DNA of 64,000 nucleotides, from NCBI GenBank assembly GCA_905215695.1, contig CAJMQN010000001.1, positions 248,001 through 312,000 on the forward strand. The letters are read 5' to 3'. This document shows positions 9,660 through 15,683 of this stretch, in pieces. The first letter of the stretch is position 1. Every line of letters begins with the position of its first letter. The DNA is from an uncultured bacterium (GTDB taxonomy: Bacteria > Bacillota > Clostridia > Christensenellales > HGM11417). The notes beneath the pieces are model-generated. The model was not told the origin of the DNA. It did no database searches and saw nothing but the letters and a program-made list of their open reading frames with translations. Both the position numbers and the translations under genes were made by a program.

Positions 9660-9697
9660 TAGCATATAAGATATTGAGCGAAGCGAAGTGAGGAAAT

Positions 9698-9877
9698 ATG
9701 AAAAAGAAGAAAACGCGGAAGAAATATGAGATCATAATTCCAACTGGATATGATTATGCGGACATGCTGGAAATGGATGACAGCATGTTTGAAGGAGAAA
9801 AACCTGCATTGGAAGAGGAGGTGAGACTGCATTTTGAACGGAAACAAGACGAAAGATTCCGGGAAAGGGAGCAATAA
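9698..9877 (+). CDS. Small charged mobile-element protein
   Basis: A 59-residue frame starts with ATG at 9698 behind GAGGAAAT and ends at 9875-9877. It begins with a lysine/arginine cluster (MKKKKTRKKYE) and continues acidic (YADMLEMDDSMFEGEKPALEEE). No domain was recognised. It overlaps the ArdC-like frame by 44 bases, which argues for translational coupling in an element operon. Confidence 0.5.
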   Translation: MKKKKTRKKYEIIIPTGYDYADMLEMDDSMFEGEKPALEEEVRLHFERKQDERFREREQ

Positions 9878-10295
9878 GCTGACGCCGCAGAGACAGATGC
9901 TGGTGGACATGATTCTGGAAAATCTGGAAAACGGGGCAGGATTGTGGAAAAAGGGATGGCGGCCTATGGGCGCACCGCAGAATGCGGTGACGGGTAAGAA
10001 ATACCGCGGTGTCAACAGTCTGTTTCTCAATTACATCTCGATGCAGCGCGGATACAGCGATAATCGCTGGCTGACCTTTAATCAGATGAAAGCCCGGGAA
10101 TGGAGCTTTAAGACGGACGAAGAGGGAAACAGCCTTGGAAAGAAAGCGGGCGTTTCGGTCGAGTTCTATGAACTTTTCGACCGCGAAACGAAAAAGAAGT
10201 TTGACCGAAGTGTTCTTGACGGAATGAGCTTTGACGAGCGGGCAGAATATATGGACGAGAATGTATATCCTGTTCGAAAATACTATACGGTATAG
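9834..10295 (+). pseudogene. ArdC-like single-strand DNA-binding / anti-restriction protein, truncated
   Basis: The frame starts at TTG 9834 after a strong GAGGAGGTGAGA site and has 153 residues. 'ILENLENGAGLWKKGWRP.GAPQNAVTGKKYRGVNSLFL', 'RWLTFNQMKA' and 'GKKAGVSVEFYELFD' are the ArdC N-terminal domain (DUF1738). Full proteins normally continue past 'YPVRKYYTV' with a metalloprotease-like C-terminal domain; here a stop codon follows at once and the next frame is the tail of a recombinase. A deletion joining ArdC to a former upstream recombinase explains this. The surviving domain could still bind single-stranded DNA. Confidence 0.7.
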
Positions 10296-10456
10296 AGAAA
10301 GTCATAGACAGAATTGAAATAGGTCAAGATGGGAGCCTGGCGGTTCAGTTTGTCAATGGAATAGTTCTGACGAGTGAGGCAAGAAAGAGACATGGAAGCA
10401 GTGGCAAAAAAAATAGTAACAAAGATCGAAGCAAATCCGCTACTGATAAAGAATAA
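10292..10456 (+). pseudogene. C-terminal remnant of a second serine recombinase
   Basis: In a different frame from ArdC, codons from 10292 to the stop at 10454-10456 read 'IEKVIDRIEIGQDGSLAVQF' and then 'VNGIVLTSEARKRHGS'. This is the typical end of a large serine recombinase (charged beta-strand, then F.NG). The remnant overlaps the start of the intact recombinase by about 65 bases, as expected for tandem recombinase genes in clostridial elements. The rest of this gene is missing. Confidence 0.55.
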
Positions 10457-12005
10457 AAACGCGATTTCTATCCAGAGGGTCGCGGCATATTGTCGCGTGT
10501 CAACGGACAGTGACGATCAGATTGAAAGTTATAAGGCACAGGTTTCACACTATACAGACGTGATCCTGAAAAATCCGAAATGGCGTTTTGTACGAGTTTA
10601 TGCGGACGAGGGAATCACAGGAACGCTGGCGAAAAAGCGAGATGATTTTATGCGGATGATTCGGGATTGCCGTAAAGGAAAGATTGATTTGATCCTCACG
10701 AAATCCTTTACGCGCTTTGCCCGAAACACGGTCGATAGTTTGAAATATATACGAGAATTAAAGGCGCTTGGAATCGGCGTATTTTTCGAAGAACAGAATT
10801 TGAATACCCTGACGGTTGACAGCGAAATGTTTGTCGGATTATACAGCGTCATGGCGCAGGCGGAAAGTGAAAATATCAGTGCAAATGTGCGCTGGGGAAT
10901 ACGGCAGAGAATGAAATCCGGAACTTTTCCATTTCGGTATAATATAATGGGATACAGGCAGGGAGCGAATGGCGAACCGGAGATCATTCCGGAAGAAGCG
11001 GAAACTGTACGCAAGATCTTTCATTTGTATTTAGATGGATGGAGCGTAAAACAGATTTGTGAATATTTGGAAGAACAAAAAATACCGACGAAAACAGGAA
11101 AAGGTCATTGGAGAGAATCTGTTGTACAGAGCATGTTGCGAAACGAGCGCTTCTGCGGGAATATGATGCAACAGAAAACTTATACCGAGGATTGTATCAA
11201 TAAAAGGGTGAGGGTAAATCGCGGAGAGCAGGACAAATATTTTATTGCGAATAATCATGTGCAGATTATCAGTGAAACGGAGTTCAACCGTGTACAAAAA
11301 GAAATAGCACGGCGGGTCAGTCTGCGGAAAACTTCAGAAAAAAGCATAACGAACAACGGAAAGTACAGCGGGAAATATGCCTTGACAGAATTGCTTGTCT
11401 GCGGAGAATGCGGCAGCCCATTTAAGCGGGTAACGTGGAGAGGAGGAAAGAAAGTTTGGAGATGTAAGAGCCGTGTAGAAAACGGGACAAAATATTGTAA
11501 AGAGTCGGGAGCGCTTGATGAGGAGAAACTGCACGCGGCGATTTGCAGGGGATTGAGCAAAGCAACGGAAAATCGTGAGGAAGTACGTCAGCTTATCGAG
11601 ACAAACCTGGCGTATGCAACTACCGAATGCCAGGAATTGCTGGATGCTTATGCAATAGAGCATGAGCTTAAAAATGTAAGTGATCAGATCGCAGATAATG
11701 TGAAACTTTTGAACAGCACAAAGGGAAACAGAGACAGGGTTATCAAAAGCATAAAGATTCTCAATGAAAAAAGTGCGGTGTTAAGGGAACAACTCCAAAA
11801 TGCTCGTGAAAAGGTTGCCGTCCAGCCGAATATCAGTGAGGAGATGGCGGATATACAGAAGATGTTGGAAGATGAAGAAATGAGATTCTCTGAATACGAC
11901 GAAACGATTGCCCGACGTTTAATTGAGTTGATTCGGGTGGAGGCAGATAATAAAATTGTGATTTACCTCAAGGGCGGAATTCGTGTAGAGGAATATGTGA
12001 GGTAG
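10392..12005 (+). CDS. Large serine recombinase (site-specific integrase)
   Basis: The protein has 537 residues from the ATG at 10392; a GTG at 10374 is an alternative start. The N-terminal resolvase domain has the nucleophile serine at S37 ('AAYCRVSTD') and the helper arginines ('TKSFTRFARN', 'ESENISANVRWG'). A recombinase domain follows at about 160-270 ('GYRQG...PEEAETVRKIFHLYLDGWS', 'W...VV.SMLRNERFCG'). Next comes a zinc ribbon ('LLVCGECGSPF...WRCKSR...YCKES') and a coiled-coil C-terminus. All parts of a functional large serine integrase are present, so this protein may still be active even though the element is eroded. An intrinsic terminator follows directly. Confidence 0.92.
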   Translation: MEAVAKKIVTKIEANPLLIKNKNAISIQRVAAYCRVSTDSDDQIESYKAQVSHYTDVILKNPKWRFVRVYADEGITGTLAKKRDDFMRMIRDCRKGKIDLILTKSFTRFARNTVDSLKYIRELKALGIGVFFEEQNLNTLTVDSEMFVGLYSVMAQAESENISANVRWGIRQRMKSGTFPFRYNIMGYRQGANGEPEIIPEEAETVRKIFHLYLDGWSVKQICEYLEEQKIPTKTGKGHWRESVVQSMLRNERFCGNMMQQKTYTEDCINKRVRVNRGEQDKYFIANNHVQIISETEFNRVQKEIARRVSLRKTSEKSITNNGKYSGKYALTELLVCGECGSPFKRVTWRGGKKVWRCKSRVENGTKYCKESGALDEEKLHAAICRGLSKATENREEVRQLIETNLAYATTECQELLDAYAIEHELKNVSDQIADNVKLLNSTKGNRDRVIKSIKILNEKSAVLREQLQNAREKVAVQPNISEEMADIQKMLEDEEMRFSEYDETIARRLIELIRVEADNKIVIYLKGGIRVEEYVR

Positions 12006-12008
12006 AAG

Positions 12009-12042
12009 AATCGGATCAGATACGATCCGATTCTTTTTCTTT
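12009..12042 (+). terminator. Intrinsic terminator after the recombinase
   Basis: AATCGGATC (12009-12017) pairs perfectly with GATCCGATT (12024-12032), and CTTTTTCTTT follows. Confidence 0.85.
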
Positions 12043-12053
12043 ATTCAGAAAGA

Positions 12054-12083
12054 TTGACATAGCAGGACAGGGACTGATATAAT
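12054..12083 (+). promoter_or_regulatory. Consensus-type promoter at the right end of the element
   Basis: A perfect TTGACA (12054-12059) is 18 bases from a perfect TATAAT (12078-12083). No convincing gene follows within 120 bases; the transcript would run straight into the 15-bp hairpin at 12135-12176 and the 38-base palindrome at 12186-12223. It could drive a short non-coding RNA, or face out from the element into its target. Confidence 0.65.
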
Positions 12084-12132
12084 AACGAGGTATCAAGCGA
12101 GTGGTTGCGGGACAACATGGAAAATGAGACTG

Positions 12133-12156
12133 TAGCATTTTTCACCGCGAAACCCA
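12133..12156 (+). repeat. 24-base direct repeat, copy 1
   Basis: The 24 bases at 12133-12156 are identical to those at 37020-37043. Both copies begin TAGCATTTTTCACC and end GCGAAACCCA, and weaker similarity extends about 40 bases upstream. The two copies bracket the second carbohydrate locus. Here the repeat forms the left arm and part of the loop of a perfect 15-bp hairpin. Confidence 0.8.
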
Positions 12157-12176
12157 TGATTCGCGGTGAAAAATGC
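12135..12176 (+). repeat. Perfect 15-bp inverted repeat
   Basis: GCATTTTTCACCGCG (12135-12149) and CGCGGTGAAAAATGC (12162-12176) are exact reverse complements around a 12-base loop. It is very stable as RNA or as a cruciform; no U-tract follows, so it is not a standard terminator. Confidence 0.8.
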
Positions 12177-12185
12177 TGCGAACAA

Positions 12186-12223
12186 CAAAAACAGGCAAAA
12201 ACATATGTTTTTGCCTGTTTTTG
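12186..12223 (+). repeat. 38-base perfect palindrome
   Basis: The sequence from 12186 to 12223 equals its own reverse complement, with halves built from CAAAAACAGGC, AAAAACAT and their complements. The outer run of T residues at the 3' side lets it work as a terminator in both directions; a protein-binding or recombination site is also possible. Confidence 0.8.
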
Positions 12224-12342
12224 AAACTTACGGTCAAAGCGAGAGGAACATCGGGGACGCTTTCGTATGGCGGACAGGTTATCTGATCAAGGATGGAGTA
12301 GAATTTATTGCCGCTTTTGAAAACGGAATCGCGATAGATTAG
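12205..12342 (+). pseudogene. 45-codon fragment, possibly another recombinase tail
   Basis: A frame from the ATG inside the palindrome to the TAG at 12340-12342 ends 'GYLIKDGVEFIAAFENGIAI' plus D. The pattern 'I.KDG.EF...F.NGI' resembles the recombinase tail at 10292-10456, so it may be the end of a third recombinase. No ribosome binding site is clear. The following 12343-12477 holds nothing I can recognise. Confidence 0.3.
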
Positions 12343-12477
12343 GAAAAGCGTAAGTTTTATTTTTTTGTTGCTTTCTTTGTGTTAAAGTTAATGTGTTCAT
12401 TCAGCCTGCGGCGCGAACAGCGGGAGAGCGGGAAGCCGTTACAGGCAATATTTGAAACAAAGGCGAATATTTTTGAG

Positions 12478-12506
12478 TTGATGACGTACCGTTAAAATGT
12501 TATAAT
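12478..12506 (+). promoter_or_regulatory. Promoter of the second carbohydrate locus with direct repeats
   Basis: TTGATG (12478-12483) is 17 bases from a perfect TATAAT (12501-12506). Two identical CGTTAAAA octamers (12490-12497 and 12508-12515) flank the -10 box 18 bases apart, within an ACCGTT...AACGGT inverted pair. This is a plausible operator for a regulator, perhaps the AraC-type protein encoded at 14709-15506. Confidence 0.7.
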
Positions 12507-12536
12507 GCGTTAAAACGGTGCGGGAGGAAAATAGTA

Positions 12537-13580
12537 ATGCGGATGTTTCAGCCTTTTTGGGAAAAGCGGTATATTCGAGGGGAAACAGTTGTATTTGCTG
12601 AAGAAAAAGGCGAAATTACGGGACATCTTGCATTTGAGAATCCTCACAGCTTAAAACTTTTTTCGCGCAGCGGAATACTTTTGAAAGAAAATCAGGACTA
12701 TGAGCGAAGAGAGAATAAAATTGTACTGCTGAATCCTTCTTTTCCGTATTTTAGGGAAGGCTGGTTACAGAATGTCGGTGTTCCGAATAACGTACTGTCC
12801 GAAAACAAAGATTATGGCATAGAAGGCTGTTTGCTTGTTTCACCTCCATATTTGCGAACAATGCAGTTTATCGCTGACTATCTATGCGATGAAACCAAAT
12901 TTCCTGAAGTGTTGCCCGATAAAATAAGGCTGAATCGAACATATCAAACGCTAAAAGAAAAAAGAAAATTAAAATTTGCCCTCTATGGGGATAGTGTTTG
13001 CAACGCAGCAAATTCGTCATGGGAAATGAGATTTTGCGGCTACAAGCATTGGATGGAAGAGTCGCTCCTGCGTGCGGAAAAATTTTATGGCGCGAAAATC
13101 GAGTTTTTAAATTTTTCGCGTTCCGGCTATGGAACAGAATGGGGCATTGATGCCGTTACGGAAAAATTCGGTGCGCTGCAGATAGATCTTGTGGTTATCG
13201 GATTGGGCGGTAATGACGCACCGACGGGTATGCCGCTTGATAAGTATATTGAAAATGTGCGCGAAATCATGCGACGAATCAGAAAACGAAATCCCGAAAC
13301 AGAGTTTATTCTTCTCTCTCCGACGCCGCAGAATCCCGAATGTAAGCAGATATATCGAAGAGACCTGATTCACGAGTATATCATCGGACTCAAAACTTTA
13401 GTGGATGAGGGTGTGACTACCGTCAATTTGGACGGAGTCTATAGCTTCTTGCTGAAACGCAAACGCTACTGTGAGTTTTCGGGTAATAATTTAAACCACC
13501 CCAATGACTTTTGGTATCAATTTTATACCGATGCCTTTACAGAACTGTTTTATAGGTTGAAAATAGAAAATGAATTTTGA
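12537..13580 (+). CDS. Cytosolic SGNH/GDSL-type hydrolase (carbohydrate esterase-like)
   Basis: The protein has 347 residues, with GGGAGGAAAA upstream of the start and no signal peptide. The SGNH blocks are in order: block I 'FALYGDSVCNAAN' (catalytic serine in GDS), block II glycine in 'NFSRSGYGTEW', block III 'VVIGLGGNDAP' (GxND asparagine) and block V 'NLNHPNDFWY' (His with preceding Asn and following Asp). The ~140-residue N-terminal part is beta-rich, like the accessory domain of two-domain acetyl-esterases. It probably removes acetyl or other acyl groups from imported oligosaccharides. It overlaps the next hydrolase gene by 11 bases, so the two are co-translated. Confidence 0.85.
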   Translation: MRMFQPFWEKRYIRGETVVFAEEKGEITGHLAFENPHSLKLFSRSGILLKENQDYERRENKIVLLNPSFPYFREGWLQNVGVPNNVLSENKDYGIEGCLLVSPPYLRTMQFIADYLCDETKFPEVLPDKIRLNRTYQTLKEKRKLKFALYGDSVCNAANSSWEMRFCGYKHWMEESLLRAEKFYGAKIEFLNFSRSGYGTEWGIDAVTEKFGALQIDLVVIGLGGNDAPTGMPLDKYIENVREIMRRIRKRNPETEFILLSPTPQNPECKQIYRRDLIHEYIIGLKTLVDEGVTTVNLDGVYSFLLKRKRYCEFSGNNLNHPNDFWYQFYTDAFTELFYRLKIENEF

Positions 13581-14673
13581 AGAGTATTTTGCAGCACCCA
13601 TATTCGAAAAATCAATTTTTTCAGATCTTCCCGAGGGAATTTGCGGCGGTTATCTTGTAACTAAAATCGGAAACAGAGAAGTAAAGACATTCGTATACGT
13701 CGGCACACCAAAGAAAACGGAGAGTTGCCCCGCCGTAGTGCTTGTCCATGGCGCGGGTGGAAATGCGTATTATCAGTGGGTCGAGGAGTGGGTAAAACGA
13801 GGATTTGCGGCGATTGCTGTCGATTTGGGCGGATTTCATTTTACGGAAAACGATATCCTTCACCGAAAAGAAAATCCAAGCGTGCAATGTTATTCAATCG
13901 GTGGTTTTGCTCAAATTTTGGGGGAAGTTCGCGATTCGTGGATTTTTTACGCGGTTGCACAAATTATTGCGGCACATTCTTTTATTCTCTCAATGGATGT
14001 CGTAGATCGCGAAAAAACCGGAGTCGTGGGAATCTCCTGGGGCGGCGTCGTGTCGCTGATTGCGCTGGGGTGCGACTTCAGGTTCGGCGCGGGTGCGATA
14101 ATCTATTCGAGCGGATTTATTACCGAAGACCTGCTCGGTAAAGAAACCGGATTGTTTTCGGACTACAAAAAGAAAGAGTTTTATGACCGATATTTTGACC
14201 CTCAAAGCTATGTCAGCGGGATAAAAGTGCCTGTACTGATGCAGGCGGGACTTGACGATGCTGCCTTTTCTCCGATAAATCGACAGCGGACTTATCTAAT
14301 GTTTGATTATCCTGCGACAAAAGCCGTTATCCCCGCACTTTATCACGATAATGAGAGTAACTTCCAAAATAAAAATGTGTTCGCCTTTATGAGTGACTGT
14401 TTGTTGAAAACAAATTTACGAATTAGCCTCGACGTCATCAAGAACGGAAACAGTCTGTCGCTCATATGCGACGGCGAAGTCGAAAGAGCGGAGTTGCTGT
14501 TGACTGACGGAATGGGAGACCCGCATCGATTCGTATGGGAATGCGTGGAAATCACATGCAAAGACCGGGCAGCTAAAATCGATCTTCCGCGAACCGGAAA
14601 ATACAAATACGCTATGGTTACAGTCTATTATGGGGATGGATTATATACGAGCAGCGATATTTTCGAAATGTGA
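13570..14673 (+). CDS. Alpha/beta hydrolase (acetyl-xylan-esterase-like), cytosolic
   Basis: The protein has 367 residues and no export signal. An oxyanion-hole motif 'VVLVHGAGGNAYYQW' lies at about residues 57-70. The nucleophile elbow 'GVVGISWGGVVS' gives the serine, 'VLMQAGLDDAAFSP' the acid and 'ALYHDN' the histidine, so the triad is complete. A beta-rich extension of ~90 residues ends the protein. The pairing with an SGNH esterase suggests stepwise deacylation of a decorated sugar. A bidirectional terminator follows at 14676-14703. Confidence 0.8.
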   Translation: MNFEEYFAAPIFEKSIFSDLPEGICGGYLVTKIGNREVKTFVYVGTPKKTESCPAVVLVHGAGGNAYYQWVEEWVKRGFAAIAVDLGGFHFTENDILHRKENPSVQCYSIGGFAQILGEVRDSWIFYAVAQIIAAHSFILSMDVVDREKTGVVGISWGGVVSLIALGCDFRFGAGAIIYSSGFITEDLLGKETGLFSDYKKKEFYDRYFDPQSYVSGIKVPVLMQAGLDDAAFSPINRQRTYLMFDYPATKAVIPALYHDNESNFQNKNVFAFMSDCLLKTNLRISLDVIKNGNSLSLICDGEVERAELLLTDGMGDPHRFVWECVEITCKDRAAKIDLPRTGKYKYAMVTVYYGDGLYTSSDIFEM

Positions 14674-14675
14674 AA

Positions 14676-14703
14676 AAAAGCCGTACACATATGTACGGCT
14701 TTT
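14676..14703. terminator. Bidirectional intrinsic terminator
   Basis: AAAAGCCGTACA and TGTACGGCTTTT form a perfect 12-bp stem around a 4-base loop. It lies between the convergent hydrolase (plus) and AraC-type regulator (minus), so it can end both transcripts. Confidence 0.9.
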
Positions 14704-14708
14704 GATTT

Positions 14709-15506
14709 TCATGAGCGTGGAGAGTGACCAAATCTACGTTTGTAAGCTCTATAAAACGTGACTACGCTATCGAAACCGCAGAGTGAGGAGATCTCCAAAA
14801 TAGAATAATTTTCATATTTAGGATTGCGAAGAAGCAGTTCCGCCTGTTCTGCTCGCAGGTTGTTTAAAAAATATCGTAGGTCGATCTGAAGATATTTCGA
14901 GAGAAGTCTTGACATGCTTGTTTTCGTATAACCGAATTCTTTTGCCAACGTATCAAGCGTAATTTTCTGCCGATAATTTTTATAGATATACGTGACGATT
15001 TCGAGAATCTGACTGTGGGAAACAGTAGGAGTTTCTAATCCATAACGTGAGATGATTCTATCGAGCAAAAGATTTACATAAGCCTTTCTCGCGAGCGTCG
15101 AGAGATTGGATTCTGAAAAGGAAAAGGGGATGTCTTTGAGAATATCGAGTATTTGGGTGTTGTAAGTTTTGTCCGTTAAATGAGTTTTTAAGGTGTTATC
15201 CTTGAATTCTGCTCGAAAGTCTTCAAGATAGCGGTCGCTGAAAATCAGCACACATACGTGCGCCGGATCAGTTTTATAATATTTATGAATTTCAAAAGGA
15301 TTTGCAATGGAAATATCCCCGCTTTCCATTTTAAATCTCTTTCCGTTTATCTCCGCTTCCATGGAGCCGTCGAGAAGAAAATAGATTTCCACCGCAGAAT
15401 GAAAATGGGGAGAATATCCCAAATTTTCATGCTTTTTCCAAATGAAAGTATCATTTTTTTCATTGCTTTCTTCGTATAAATCGCGTTGGTGATACGTCGT
15501 TTTCAT
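14709..15506 (-). CDS. AraC-family transcriptional regulator
   Basis: The protein has 265 residues from the ATG at 15506. A longer frame from 15539 is rejected because its first codons lie under the -35/-10 boxes. The N-terminal ~130 residues form a cupin sensor ('HFHSAVEIYFLLDGSMEAEINGKRF' region, 'GDISIANPFEIHKYY'). The last ~100 residues carry the two HTH motifs of AraC/XylS proteins ('TLDTLAKEFGYTKTSMSRLL' and 'SILEISSLCGFDSVVTFYRAYKRRFGHSP'). It is divergent from the GH3 operon, and the shared 180-base intergenic region holds an inverted repeat at 15556-15600. It probably senses the sugar released by this locus. Confidence 0.92.
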   Translation of the reverse strand: MKTTYHQRDLYEESNEKNDTFIWKKHENLGYSPHFHSAVEIYFLLDGSMEAEINGKRFKMESGDISIANPFEIHKYYKTDPAHVCVLIFSDRYLEDFRAEFKDNTLKTHLTDKTYNTQILDILKDIPFSFSESNLSTLARKAYVNLLLDRIISRYGLETPTVSHSQILEIVTYIYKNYRQKITLDTLAKEFGYTKTSMSRLLSKYLQIDLRYFLNNLRAEQAELLLRNPKYENYSILEISSLCGFDSVVTFYRAYKRRFGHSPRS

Positions 15507-15516
15507 AATTAAATTT

Positions 15517-15546
15517 AGTATAATCGTTTTCATATTCAAAAGTCAA
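15517..15546 (-). promoter_or_regulatory. Promoter of the AraC regulator; nearly leaderless
   Basis: Minus-strand TTGACT (15541-15546) is 18 bases from TATACT (15517-15522). The -10 box lies only 10 bases from the chosen ATG, so transcription should begin about 3 bases before the start codon, and no ribosome binding site fits. Confidence 0.65.
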
Positions 15547-15555
15547 CCTTTTTTC

Positions 15556-15600
15556 AATCATTGGAAAAAAGCTATTTTTTGACATTAAAATCCAATGATT
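15556..15600. promoter_or_regulatory. Inverted repeat, candidate AraC operator
   Basis: AATCATTGGA (15556-15565) and TCCAATGATT (15591-15600) are perfect 10-base reverse complements separated by 25 bases. They lie between the divergent araC-type and GH3 promoters, so a regulator bound here could act on both. Confidence 0.55.
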
Positions 15601-15646
15601 AAATGCTGAAATGATTACTTTTGATACATCTGTGATTATTTTCGAG

Positions 15647-15675
15647 TTGCAGACGCGATGATAAAGCGTTATGAT
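15647..15675 (+). promoter_or_regulatory. Promoter of the GH3 operon; leaderless transcript predicted
   Basis: TTGCAG (15647-15652) and TATGAT (15670-15675) are 17 bases apart. The GH3 ATG at 15684 begins 9 bases after the -10 box, so the mRNA would start at or within a base or two of the start codon. Confidence 0.6.
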
Positions 15676-15683
15676 TTTTGTAT

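Larger units (their letters stand above)
7892..12050 (+). mobile_element. Decayed integrative element with large serine recombinase
   Basis: The segment holds functions typical of clostridial integrative or phage-like elements: a PrimPol-like primase, ArdC, small element proteins, a toxin-antitoxin-like pair and serine recombinases. It is clearly reduced. The left end breaks a glycosidase gene, the ArdC gene ends after 153 residues, and it runs straight into the last codons of a lost recombinase. No conjugation, packaging or replication-initiator genes remain. The left edge is set where the glycosidase loses family similarity; the right edge is uncertain and could reach to about 12345. Confidence 0.6.
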
